This document shows positions 48,393-58,040 of a DNA stretch of 64,000 nucleotides, one piece after another. The notes beneath the pieces are model-generated. The model saw only the letters and a program-made list of their open reading frames with translations. It was not told the origin of the DNA and ran no database searches. The number at the start of each line of letters is the position of its first letter. Within the stretch, counting starts at the first letter, position 1. A program made the position numbers and the translations under genes. Where the stretch lies: NCBI GenBank assembly GCA_963700105.1, contig CAVOWL010000004.1, positions 744,001 through 808,000 on the forward strand. The letters are read 5' to 3'. The DNA comes from CAVUWL01 sp963700105 (GTDB lineage: Bacteria > Actinomycetota > Thermoleophilia > Solirubrobacterales > 70-9).

Positions 48393-49382
48393 TTACTCAT
48401 CTGGGTTCAATGCGGCGACCTGGTCGAAGATCCAGGCGTATGTCTTCTCCAGTCCCGCTACGCAGAGAGATGCTCGGCTCCCAGCCGAGATTTGCTGGAT
48501 CAGCGTGTTGTCGCTGTTGCGGCCGTTGACGCCCTTGGGCGCTCGAGATTGTAGCTGCGCTTCAGCTTGATGCCGGCGATGTCCTCGACGATGTCGACCA
48601 GTTGGTTGATGGTGACCAGCTCGCTGCTGCCCGAGGTTGAGCGGCTCGAGGATGTCGCTGTGGAGGATCGTCCTGGATGCCCGTAGACGCAGTCGTCGAT
48701 GTACATGAAGCTGCGGGTCTGATTGCCGTCGCCCCAGATCTCGATCTCGATGCTTGCCGGAGAGCTTGGCTTCGATGACTTTGCGGCAGATGGCGGCCGG
48801 CGCCTTTTCGCGGCCGCCGTCCCAGGTCCCATGCGGGCCGTAGACATTGTGGAAGCGGGCGACCCGCGTGTACAGGCCGAAATCCTCGTGGAAGTGGCGG
48901 CACATGCGCTCGCTGAACAGCTTCTCCCAGCCGTAGCCGTCCTCGGGCAAGCGCCGGATAGGCGTCCTCTTCCTTCAGCGCGGTGACGTTCGGAGTTGGT
49001 CTGCTTGTCGGCGTCGTAGACGCAGGCCGAGGAGGAATAGAAGAAGCGCTCGACGTCCAGCTTCTTGGCGGCCATGCAGCAGGTGGGTGTTGATCAGAAC
49101 CGAGAGCATGCACAGGGCCTTGTTGTTCTCGATGAAGCCCATGCCGCCCATGTCGGCGGCGAGGTTATAGACATCATCCGCGTTGACAAGCGCCTCTACG
49201 CAGGCATCCTTGAGACGAAGATCCGCGACGATATTTTCCGCACCCTCACGAACCTGATACCACTCGTCGAGCGGCTTGAGATCGACCGATCGAACTTGGT
49301 GGCCTTCGCTCAGCAGGTTCGCAGCGAGATGGCCACCGATGAAGCCTCCGCCGCCTGCGACTACGACCAGATCACCACTCAT
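48393..49382 (-). CDS. GDP-mannose-3,5-epimerase-like NAD-dependent epimerase, frameshifted
   Basis: ATG 49382, ribosome site GGAGG a few nt upstream. LVVVAGGGGFIGGHLAANLL (GxxGxxG NAD site), VDLKPLDEWYQV, DVYNLAADMGGMGFIENNKA, ERFFYSSSACVYD (catalytic Ser/Thr), EDGYGWEKLFSERMCRHFHE (YxxxK), VARFHNVYGPHGTWDGGREK, IEIWGDGNQTRSFMYIDDCV and LEKTYAWIFDQVAALNPDE. The MGGMGFIExN and YGPxGTWxGGREKAP strings are typical of GDP-D-mannose 3,5-epimerases and close relatives. Supplies a GDP-hexose for the polysaccharide. Six or more shifts, those oriented being +1. Confidence 0.8.
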
Positions 49383-49772
49383 TGGACCTCCCACTGTCTC
49401 GAAGTGCAATAACAGTTCCACTCATAGCTGCAATGCTAATTTTGGCATGAATTGCGCAACTTTGCCGCGAGGCTCCGCCCACCGACCGGGTAAAGCTTAC
49501 CCCTCAAGCCAGGTGCTGCTCGACCTCCTCGATGTCTCCCTCAATCATCGACTATGGCAAGATGCGGAAACTGTTCGACCACGCCAAACTCCGTACCGGC
49601 GATCTCGGTGGGCAGCCCCAACTCGCCAAAGTGGTCTTGACGGCTACGGAAGCGGTCATGGCACCGAAATCTCCGGATAGGGCCTACACCGGAGGGAGAC
49701 GCCTCTACGCCGCACACTGTCAGGCGCATTCCAAGCAAAAGGCTTTGGCTATGGTTGGAGGATAACTTCGGA
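49383..49772. other. Intergenic stretch with weak coding signal
   Basis: About 390 bp. On the plus strand SIIDYGKMRKLFDHAKLRTG followed by DLGGQPQLAKVVLTATEAV faintly resembles the tail of an isocitrate/isopropylmalate-dehydrogenase-like protein (xRTGDLGG), but no other part of such a gene is present. May be a remnant or chance. Confidence 0.3.
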
Positions 49773-51320
49773 TCACTTACGTAAAGTCAAAACAATAGCA
49801 CTCATGGGCGCCAGCCTGAACCTAAACCCGCCATCAGACCGGGGAACCTTAGTTTCTACCGATGGTAGTATTCCGGCTGCATTTATTGAAGCTCCCCCGA
49901 ATGTCACACCAGCAGTTGCGTGGACTGATGGGGCAAGCAAAGACTCGCTAGTTGCATTGTCATAGCTCGGCACTCGCAAAATGACAGGATATAAAGCACG
50001 TTGTGACAAATTATTGATGTCTAGCGTAATGACGCGCCCTGAGTGCAACGTAGCGTATGCTGTGACGTCCGCTGAAGGGTTCTGTTCATGGAAATCGACT
50101 GGCACGAAACGTCCTCCCTCGAGTTGTCGAGCTGCCAGGAGACCATAGTACTCAGGGGCGGCGCCAACGTGGACGCCGGCCTTCCCAGTACCGCTAGGTG
50201 CAGGCGCGCACAAAGGAGTGTAGCCGACGGGTGTGCAAATTCCAAATGCTCCATGAAAGTTGAGTCCACTTACGCCAGCGCTAGCTGCGCGTAGTATCCA
50301 GTCGAGGGACCACAATGCACTGGCGAAAACCGGGCCTGTATTAGGTGCACCACTTGCATCACAGGACGACGTTGTGTTCGTCTCGCTAATACGGGTGCGG
50401 CGATGGGCGAGTTGGCCAGCGGCAACTAGCGTTTGCAGCCACGCGCTCTCTTGCTGACGAACCTGTGGCGAAAGAAGTTCATGTGCAGTAGGCAAAGCAG
50501 TACCTTGGCAGACGGAGCTCGGAAGATTGTACTGCGTCGGATAATAATGTCCAGTCAATACGGCAAATGGAATTCTCGGCTCTGATGCAATCGCTGTGAG
50601 CCAGCTCGGTGAGGACAGGTCTGGGCCATACAGCCGGATCCCGGGAGATGCGACTTGGAATGCCGCTTTATAAGCTAATACTTCTTCAATGTAGGTCATT
50701 ACGTTGTAAGCGTCTCCACGGAGATTGACCGACCGACTGCTGTATCCATGGGGCTCGTTGCCTATCTCAATACCAAGCAGTCGAGGTCCCAAGATCTGCG
50801 CCGCGCTGTCAACCTCGTTAGCTGCTCGAGTAGGTTCGAAGTGGCCAAAATCAACTCCAAGGATCGCCCGCCAATCTGTGGCGACTAAAAGTTCGCGAAG
50901 TCTGACTAGGTCGGCAGGAGTGATCACACTCGTGGCCCATGCAGGTGGCTCTTCGTTACTGGTTGTCCACCAAGATTGATCCACTGAATCGCCGCCTACG
51001 CGAAGCACACCACGGCCTAAAAGTCGCATGAGTGCTACCGGTGCCTGGTGGATGCCGATATCTCGAGTGGAGAGCTCGTCTGCCTCGATAGACAGGCCAA
51101 CTGACCCTTGCGCGAACTTCTTCCCAGGCTGGCTGGGCGCGATCGTCAGGATCATGCTCGGTACCTGTTGAGCGCTCTCGGCAGCTCCAGTTTGGCGCAT
51201 GGTACTGGGGTTTTTCACGTCCAATACCAGTAGGATGAACGTGAGGACAGCGATTAACACCGCTAGCACTACCAGCGGCCGAGTTCGCCGTGCGGAATGG
51301 AGAGTTTGGTCCGTAAGCAA
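49773..51320 (-). CDS. Membrane-anchored GH79-like glycoside hydrolase
   Basis: 515 residues, intact. One N-terminal membrane helix (RPLVVLAVLIAVLTFILLVL) then an extracellular domain. LGRGVLRVGGDSVDQSWWTT, LLGIEIGNEPHGY (acid/base Glu in the NEP motif), VLTGHYYPTQYNL, RTRISETNTTSSCDA (likely nucleophile Glu), VSGLNFHGAFG. This matches GH79-type (beta-)glucuronidase/heparanase-like TIM barrels with a C-terminal beta domain (VITLDINNLSQRALYPVILR). In an exopolysaccharide locus it may trim or release a uronic-acid polymer. Start TTG 51320 is uncertain, lower GC than flanks. Confidence 0.72.
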   Translation of the reverse strand: MLTDQTLHSARRTRPLVVLAVLIAVLTFILLVLDVKNPSTMRQTGAAESAQQVPSMILTIAPSQPGKKFAQGSVGLSIEADELSTRDIGIHQAPVALMRLLGRGVLRVGGDSVDQSWWTTSNEEPPAWATSVITPADLVRLRELLVATDWRAILGVDFGHFEPTRAANEVDSAAQILGPRLLGIEIGNEPHGYSSRSVNLRGDAYNVMTYIEEVLAYKAAFQVASPGIRLYGPDLSSPSWLTAIASEPRIPFAVLTGHYYPTQYNLPSSVCQGTALPTAHELLSPQVRQQESAWLQTLVAAGQLAHRRTRISETNTTSSCDASGAPNTGPVFASALWSLDWILRAASAGVSGLNFHGAFGICTPVGYTPLCAPAPSGTGKAGVHVGAAPEYYGLLAARQLEGGRFVPVDFHEQNPSADVTAYATLHSGRVITLDINNLSQRALYPVILRVPSYDNATSESLLAPSVHATAGVTFGGASINAAGILPSVETKVPRSDGGFRFRLAPMSAIVLTLRK

Positions 51321-52256
51321 GAATAGCCGAGCGAGTCAGGAATGCCGTTTCACCGACATATTACGTGAATCCACTGATTCCATCCGCTCCCAAGCCGAGA
51401 ACGATCTTCTGAAGGGGCTTTAAAGTTGCTGTTGGCGCCGTCCGTCGCCCGAGTTCAGGTGGTCAACTTGCTGTTCTACGATGGCGGTTCGATCGGGATT
51501 TGACGGATGCAGGTCGGTTTGGTGGGTCGGTCTTGGTGACAGGATCGCATTGGTCGCAGCCCCGCCCGACGGTTGTGGCGGAGGGCTGATCACGCGCTGC
51601 GTGCTGGTACATCGCGATCGTTCCGAGGCCGAGACAGCGCCAACTCGATTGGGTGCTGGGCAAGGCGCTCGCGCGCACCAATGTGCAGTGCGCGTCAGCC
51701 AGTCAGCAGGTAATATAGTCGGAGGGGGAAGGTGCTGGCGGTGGGAACTGCGTCACCGGGCAAGCGGCTCATGGTTCCTAACATGCCTGGTTTATGCCCC
51801 CAGGAGCCGAGCTTGGTCCCAGGGTTGCTGGCCCAAAACGCGCCAAGTAGAGCGGCGCCATTGCGTTGCTACCAACTCGCTGGCCTGTCCTTCGTCGAGG
51901 AACTGATGCGAATCCGGGCTCTGCCTCGGCAAGCTGATCTCCGCCAGCTCAATTTGAATATGCTCCGAAAGTCAGAGGTGCTCTGGGCTAGACAAATTTC
52001 AACCCCTCGCTCGTAGATGTGGCTACGGGATTTCACGCGCCCCTAATTGAGGGGCCACGATATGGTTCTGAGCTTGGTTATACCATACTGATTTCGTCAA
52101 TCTTGGAGGCGAACCGGCGGATTCAGGCTTAATGCCCGATGCTATGAGGGTCCCGATAGGATTTACGAGAAGCGCGAATCTTTAGATGCTTGCTGTATCC
52201 AGCAGTGCCCGATAACATGCGCGTCTCGCACTTGGAACGACTTATGGAACAATGCG
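51321..52256. other. Eroded stretch with an IS1380-like end
   Basis: About 935 bp without a recognisable gene. Frames such as YQLAGLSFVEELMRIRALPR on the plus strand match nothing I know. At about 52109-52131, GGCGAACCGGCGGATTCAGG followed by CTTA resembles the right end of the IS1380-type element at 29.97-30.0 kb (GGTGAATCGGTGGATTGAGG). A single IS end or remnant is therefore likely here. Confidence 0.4.
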
Positions 52257-53886
52257 ATGGACTCTGAGCCGACGGGCCTAAACACCCGGCAGGCTCTGGG
52301 CGTCCTCCGTCGCCGCGCACAGTTGATCTTGCTGTGTTTTGTCCTTGTCGCGGGGCGGCATATGGCTACTCCAAGCAGCAGACCAAGAAGTACACGGCGA
52401 CCGCTGCTGTTGCCTTCAGTAACAACTCGCTTGACCAGCAGATCGCTGGACTCTCGCCGTAGCAGCAGCAGCGACAGCTCGCTAGCCCAGCAGGCCAGCA
52501 ACCTCGAACTCGTCAGGCTCGGCGACATGGCGGCGAAGACCGCGAGACTGCTGGGCCACGGGCTGACTGACGGAAAAGGTCAGCGCGAGCTTGAGCATAG
52601 CCGCGGCGGGGAGAATCGAGCATCGTCGACGTCTCGGCCACCTCGACCTCTCCGGCGCTTGCGGCCGCGATCGCGAACACCTATGCCAGGCAGTTCGTCA
52701 AAGAGCAGCAGGGCGCCAATCGTCAGTACTTCAAGTCTGCGCTGGCGCTCGTGAACAAGCAGTTGGCAAAACTTCCTCCGGCACAGAGATTTGGCTCGGA
52801 CGGGCTGGAGCTCCAGAACCGCGCGCAGACGTTGAGCCTTCTTGCAGAACTTGGCTACGGCAACGTCCAGGTGGCTCAGGAAGCGTCGGTGCCCTCCAGC
52901 CCCTCCTCGCCGAAAACCAAGAGAAACACAATCCTAGGCGCGATTCTGGGCCTGCTACTCGGGCTCGGCGTCGCCTTTCTGCTCGAGCGCCTCGACCGCC
53001 GGATCAGGGAGCCCGAGGATCTGGAGGCGATCTATGGCCTTCCCATACTCGGCGTAGTCCCCAAGAGCGCCGCGCTTTCGCGATCCGCGCGGCAGATGGA
53101 GGCCAGGGAGCAGCTCTACCGCCCGCCGAGGCCGAGGCGTTTAGTCTGATTCGTGCTCACCTGCGCTTCTTCAACGTCGATCGTGACGTGCGCACAATAC
53201 TAATCGCATCGCCCGCGCCGGGCGACGGCAAGACCACGATCGCTCGTCATCTGGCTGAGGCGGCGGCAAGGTTGGGATCGCGGGTGCTGCTGCTGGAGGT
53301 GGATCTGCGGCATCCGACGCTTGCCCAGCAGCTTGACGTTCAGCCCGGCCCGGGTCTGGTGGACGTGCTGATCGGCGCCGTCCCGATGGGCGAGGCCACT
53401 CAGTCGGTTGAATTGCAGGCGCCGTCCGGCGAGTGGGTCGAAAGGTGGAGGCTCGACGTGCTGGCCGCTGGCGCCGTGCGCCGCCCAACCCGGGCGAGTT
53501 GCTCGAGAGCCGCGCGATGGATGCTGTGCTCAGCCGCGCAAAGTCCACATACGACTTCGTCGTGATAGACACGCCGCCACTCACCGCCGTCTCGGATGCG
53601 TTCCCGCTGCTTACCAAGGTAGACGGCGTCGTCATTGTGGGCCGGGTCGGGCACAGCCGGCGCGACGCCGCGGAGCGGCTCCATCAGGATCCTCGCGAGC
53701 AGCGGCGCGCCGCTACTCGGGGTCATCGCTAACGGCTCGAAGTCGGGACGGACCGAGTCCTTACTTGCGGAGCCGGCAAGTCCCCTCTCTGCCGCCGTCT
53801 CAGCCGAAGGCCGACTCCTCATCCGAGGAATTGGCCCCGACCAGCCAAGCCCCCTGAGATCAGTCCGACTACTCAAGGGGTCCTGA
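52257..53886 (+). CDS. Wzz/BY-kinase polysaccharide co-polymerase, frameshifted
   Basis: ATG 52257: LNTRQALGVLRRRAQLILLC (first membrane helix), a periplasmic-side coiled part (ANTYARQFVKEQQGANRQYF), LGAILGLLLGLGVAFLLERL (second helix), DRRIREPEDLEAIYGLPILG, then the kinase: ILIASPAPGDGKTTIARHLA (Walker A), SRVLLLEVDLRHPTLAQQLD (Walker A'), and YDFVVIDTPPLTAVSDAFPL (Walker B). Fused chain-length regulator and bacterial tyrosine kinase controlling polymer length. No Tyr-rich tail is visible at the C-terminus (LRSVRLLKGS), so autophosphorylation may be absent or altered. At least five shifts. Confidence 0.8.
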
Positions 53887-53958
53887 CGGTGGGCCTATTC
53901 ACCTGATTACTCCTCGCCACTGGCTCGCGACGCACGCGGTGCCATGCGGCGGACATCA

Positions 53959-54655
53959 TCAGTCGCAGAGCGAATGGAGGCCATCCACAAGATAGCGTCG
54001 AGCAAGACGGCGCGTAGGTTCTTGCGACAGGCGATAAGCCCACTCGAGTCCGAGGTGGCAGATCCAACTTGGCGCGCGTGACAGATCTCCTGTTACGTAG
54101 CTCAAGCTGATGCCCACCCCAAGAAACGATGCGCCGTGGCAAAGAACTGCGCAGGGCTCGAATCAAAAGATCCTGCTTCGGGAACCCCAGCGCCACAAAC
54201 ACGATGTGGGGCGCGGCCTCAGTGATCTGACTCCGAATGCGGTCGAGCTCTTGCTCGTCGCTCTCAAAGCCCACGGGAGGGCACGCCGTACCGGCGATTT
54301 CGAGGCCCGGATAGCTGTCTCGAAAGACCTGCGCTGCCCGTTCCGCGACGCCGGGATCGCCGCCGAGCAGGAATACCGATAGTCGACGGGCACTCGCGGC
54401 CTCGCAGATGGACCAGACCATGCTCGACCCAGAGACGCGCTCAGGCAGCGGCTCACCGGCAAGGCGACTCGCCCAGATCAATGGCATCCCATCGGCGACG
54501 ACCAGATCAGCGTCGTCGATCAAGCCCTTCTGGACAGGGTCGCGATGATAGCGACGAAGATGGTCGAGATTCGCAGTGATCGTCCAATGCCCTCGGCCTG
54601 CCTCTGCCGCATCGATGATGGCCTGCACCGCAGACGCTTCGGTCACGACCCCCAT
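53959..54655 (-). CDS. WecG/TagA/CpsF-family glycosyltransferase, one frameshift
   Basis: ATG 54655: VVTEASAVQAIIDAAEAGRG, WTITANLDHLRRYHRDPVQK (TxNxD/H), ADLVVADGMPLIWASRLAGE (DGMP), PERVSGSSMVWSICEAASAR, LSVFLLGGDPGVAERAAQVF, PHIVFVALGFPKQDLLIRAL. After a shift near 54105: ISLSYVTGDLSRAP and a terminal GLHSLCD to TGA 53959. Inverting GT26 enzyme that adds the second sugar (ManNAc- or uronate-type) to a lipid-linked primer. The unshifted frame would run on to 53873. Follows the initiating transferase by function. Confidence 0.82.
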
Positions 54656-55213
54656 CGGGCGCCCATTAAGCGAATCTGCCGCATGGGCCTAGCCGATAGG
54701 TCATTGATTGGGTTTCGGGTGTCAATGTATCGGGATTATCCCTTGAGCATGAAGGTACGCCGTCGCGTCACTCAGAGCGAGCGAACGATCAACCTCGACA
54801 GAAATGAGAACCAGTCCCGCCAGTGCAGCGACTCTGAGCATCTGGACAAGCGCGATCGGCGCTAGGTCTGATCGACCGCAGCACCGATCTGAGTCAAGGA
54901 CATTTGAGCACCGGGTTCCTGCTCAAGATTCGCCTCCACAGGTCGTGCAGCTCGCCCGACGGAAAGCTCGACAGTCGCCCATGAGCGGAACCGAGCTGGT
55001 GCCACGACCCCATCAAGGAGAGCGACTTTTCGTCCGATAGATGGTTTAGAGGTAAGCGATACGAGTTGTAGAAAGCGTGGTTTCCTTGCTGTCGATCCAA
55101 TCATTCTCGGCATATCCGCTCTGATAGCGGAGCGTGTGGCTCCTCACGGCGCTTACCGTCGTGGCTGCCTGCCGGATGGCAGCGCGCAGCGATGCCGAAC
55201 TCGCGCCGCCATC
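54656..55213. other. Intergenic stretch with an unassigned fragment
   Basis: About 560 bp. On the minus strand 55100-54894 a frame reads NHAFYNSYRLPLNHLSDEKS, then LSLMGSWHQLGSAHGRLSSF and SGELHDLWRRILSRNP. Its composition looks protein-like, possibly the tail of a glycan enzyme, but I do not recognise it and its upstream half is absent. Confidence 0.35.
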
Positions 55214-56749
55214 TCAGAGGCCCCGCCGCCCAATCACATGCGGAACGGTGCGCAGAAGGATCTTCAGGTCGCCCCACAGCGACCAGTTCGCCACGTACAG
55301 GTAGTCCATCGCCCCCATCTCGCGCAACGGGATGCGCGCCGGACCAAGGATCTGCCATGGCCCGGTCATCCCAGGAGTTAGCTCCAATCGCCTGCGGTAC
55401 CAGCCGGTGACATTTTGATCCTCATCGACGACGAGCGGGCGAGGACCGACCAGGCTCATCTCTCCTCGGAGAATATTTAGTAGCTGCGGAAGCTCATCCA
55501 GCGCGCTCTTGCGCAGGAAGCTCCCCACCCGCGTAATCCTTGGATCCTCTGCGATCTTGAATAAACCCGCTTGAGCTTCGTTGCGATCGCGCAACGAATC
55601 CTTGAGCGTTTCGGCATCGGTGACCATTGTCCGGAACTTGAAGACCTCGAAGTGACCCTCGTATCGCCCCACTCGACGCTGCCGGAAGAAGACTGGGCCC
55701 CTGCTGTCGAGCTTGATCGCGATCGCGATCGCGATCATCGGCGGCGCCAACGCCAACAACCCCACGGTGGCACCGACCAGGTCAAAAGCGCGCTTGACCG
55801 TGGTGGAAGATCGGGTCAGCGCAAAGCGCTTAACCCCCATCACCGTGACACCGTGAAGGTCGTCGAACTCCACCGATGATCCCACCACCTCCAGCAGCCG
55901 AGGCAGAACGCTGACCTTCACGCCCAAGGCCTCGAGAGTGCAGACCAAATCCAGCATCCTGTCCGCCTCAACGCTGTCGGGGGCGACGATCGCCCTCTGC
56001 ACATCAAGGGAACGAGCGAGATCGCGGATCTCACTCAAACGCGGAGCCGAGAAGCCCGCAGCCGACCAGGTGGCGACATCGGCGGGATCGATGTCTGCGA
56101 CCAACTCGGCCTTCAGGCCGTGATGATCGGAAAGCTTTGAGCTGATCGTCTCGGCCGCCTCTCGGTCTCCGATAAACAGGCATCGCTCGACCGGAGCAAC
56201 GCGGAGGGCAAGGGCTCGGGCGCTCCATCGCGCGAGGACCAAGAAGACGATCAGGAGCAGCCATAGCAGCAACGCCTCGTGCCGGTCGAGGGTGCCCCCG
56301 GCCACGACAAACCCCCCAGCCAACCACGCACACAAGCGCCCCAAGCGTTGCCACCTGGAAAAGCTTCGGCGCCTCATCGAGGGTGGTCTTGTGCAGGAGC
56401 GCCTCATCGCGGTCGTAGAGGCCGAAGATCTTGGCGCCCACGATCAAAACAAGTAGCCCGCCGACACTCACCAAGGTGATCTGTAACGGCCTGTTTGTCA
56501 CCAGCGATAGCAGCGCGAAGGCGGCAACAAAAGCCGTCACATCGGCGATCAGCAGCGAGCGGCGAAACAGTTGGTCGCGACGCAGGTTTACCCATGTGCC
56601 CCCGCTCTCTCGGGCTGAGCCAAATCTTGTGTGGCGATGTCCTGGTGCATGCGCGGGCTTCCGTGGTGCTCGGTGCGCTCCCGGGTGGTCTCTGCAGCAT
56701 GGAGCGGCGCGATCGCCGCCTCGACCTCGGTGCCCGCGCTCCCGGTCAT
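55214..56749 (-). CDS. WcaJ-type undecaprenyl-phosphate glycosyl-1-phosphate transferase, frameshifted
   Basis: Start ATG 56749, overlapping the regulator stop as ATGA. An N-terminal multi-helix region (VTAFVAAFALLSLVTN, ITLVSVGGLLVLIVGAKIFG, ALLLWLLLIVFLVLARWSAR), a Rossmann-like CoA-binding segment (VERCLFIGDREAAETI), then the catalytic C-half: STTVKRAFDLVGATVGLLAL, VFFRQRRVGRYEGHFEVFKF with RTM, LRKSALDELPQLLNILRGEM and SLVGPRP, LTPGMTGPWQILG. Transfers hexose-1-phosphate to undecaprenyl phosphate to begin repeat-unit synthesis. Shifts near 56590 and 56320. Confidence 0.85.
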
Positions 56750-57448
56750 GGCGTCGTCGGCACCGCCTCGACGGGATCGCCGCCGAGCCCGAGGATCCCC
56801 ATGCCCAGCCCGCGCTCAGCGTCGAGTATCAGATCAACAGCCTCGTTTCGGGACCGCACCCCGAGTTTGCCGAAAGCGGAGGAGAGGTGGCTCTTGACGG
56901 TGCTTTCAGCGAGAAAGAGCTGCTCGGCAATCTGCCCATTCATGTAGCCCATCACTACCAATCCGAGAATCTGCTTCTCGCGAGTAGATAGGGCCGCCGG
57001 TTCAATCTGCCGAGCGTGCTGTCGTGGGACACAAATCTGCCCGGCTCGCACCGCTTCAATACATGGACCAAGGGCCGCGCCCAAGGTGCTCCTTGAGAAC
57101 CAACCCGGCAGCACCCGCTACCAGCGCAGTACGGAGCTCACCGGGACGAATATCAGCGCATATCAATACGACCTGCGAATTGCCGAGTTCGCGTCGCAAA
57201 GGCTCGAGAAACTGTGATGCGGCTCCCGAAAGTGCACCGTCTACCGAGACCACGACCAACGATGGAGTCGTCTCGCCTTCGAGCAGGTCTCCGACCGTCT
57301 TGTGCGAGTCGAACTCCAGCCCCTGCTCCTCGAGGATCGCAGTGATGCTGCTGCGCGAGTCATCCCCCGCTACCAGCGCGACACCCGTCAGACCAACGTC
57401 AGCTCGACCTCCGGGTGCTGCCGCGTCCGTCTGAATAGTCCTCGACAC
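56746..57448 (-). CDS. NarL/LuxR-type response regulator with atypical receiver, one frameshift
   Basis: GTG/ATG region at 57448. Receiver-like N-domain: GVALVAGDDSRSSITAILEE (acidic pair), SLVVVSVDGALSGAASQF, VVLICADIRPGELRTALVAG, AGLVLKEHLG (conserved Lys). After a shift near 57090: the LuxR HTH LSTREKQILGLVVMGYMNGQ, IAEQLFLAESTVKSHLSSAF, KLGVRSRNEAVDLIL. The residue where the phospho-accepting Asp is expected appears to be Ser (VVVSVDG), so regulation may not use phosphorylation. Coupled by ATGA to the initiating transferase, so it probably tunes the polysaccharide locus; it also sits downstream of the lasso precursor. Confidence 0.75.
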
Positions 57449-57625
57449 AATGTACTAACGCGTCGATCCCCTTCAGACTTCCGGTGAAGTTACGAATTTT
57501 GGAGGATCAGTCGGGAATTACGGCTAATGAAGATCCGAACGCTACCGCAGGCTGCCAGGGGTGTCGTTCTGGCGTCACTGACCTAGTACACCTGGAAACC
57601 AACACACCGCCGTTTATTAACATCA

Positions 57626-57655
57626 GCGACCGACAGTCTGCTGACTGCCGGTCGC
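57626..57655. terminator. Hairpin between lasso precursor and regulator gene
   Basis: GCGACCGACAGTC (57626-57638), TGCT loop, GACTGCCGGTCGC (57643-57655): 13-bp stem with one mismatch. It lies ~70 bp past the precursor stop on the minus strand. With no T-run following, it may be a terminator or a 3' end that stabilises the precursor message. Confidence 0.55.
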
Positions 57656-57724
57656 AAAAGCGGCCTTATCTCCCAGAATTAACACCCCAGGAGTGAACTT
57701 CTCTGTATTACGCCCGCCAGTTAA

Positions 57725-57907
57725 TCAGGGGGTGGATTTACACCCAGCCGCCGGGTTACTGGCACCAACGGAGTAACCGCCGGCAGATCCAGAGGGGTCA
57801 AAAGCATCCCCACCGCTTCCACCAAGGCAGGCTTCCGTCAGCTCCTGCAGATCGCCGTAGTCGACGACCCGAGGGGCTTCATAAGCAAAAGCCTCTCCTT
57901 TATTCAT
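57725..57907 (-). CDS. Lasso-peptide precursor
   Basis: 60 residues, ATG 57907 with AGGAG 9 nt upstream. The leader carries the RRE-recognition pattern Y9-E-A-P12 ... V15-x-Y17-G18-D19-L20 ... L23-T24, with the key Thr at position -2. The predicted core is A26 to P60, 35 residues: ACLGGSGGDAFDPSGSAGGY then SVGASNPAAGCKSTP. Asp34 is core position 9, giving an Ala1-Asp9 nine-residue macrolactam. Two Cys at core positions 2 and 31 could form a disulfide. The core is longer than the usual 15-24 residues. It is the last gene of the cluster, separated by 133 bp from the cyclase gene and with its own promoter. Confidence 0.8.
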   Translation of the reverse strand: MNKGEAFAYEAPRVVDYGDLQELTEACLGGSGGDAFDPSGSAGGYSVGASNPAAGCKSTP

Positions 57908-57988
57908 TTTGGGCCGCTCCTTATCGTTTTACTCAGCTGACGCTGCCTCGCCAACACCTCAGGCAGGACAGCTCATTTACGTGCACGA

Positions 57989-58016
57989 AGCCTAGAGGAT
58001 GAATGCCATTGGTCAA
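57989..58016 (-). promoter_or_regulatory. Promoter of the lasso precursor gene
   Basis: Minus strand TTGACC (58016-58011), 16-nt spacer, TAGGCT (57994-57989), a typical actinobacterial -10. Transcription would begin about 75 nt before the ATG, allowing more precursor than enzyme message. Confidence 0.6.
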
Positions 58017-58040
58017 GGAGGAAAAAGGTAGGAGGCGGGC

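Noticed and set aside
51481..51906. 141-codon plus-strand frame after the GH79 gene
   Set aside because: No recognisable motif, Cys/Trp/Arg-rich as in random high-GC DNA, and no ribosome site.
55700..55740. Tandem GATCGC repeats
   Set aside because: They encode the Ala-Ile run of a membrane helix in the initiating transferase and need no other explanation.
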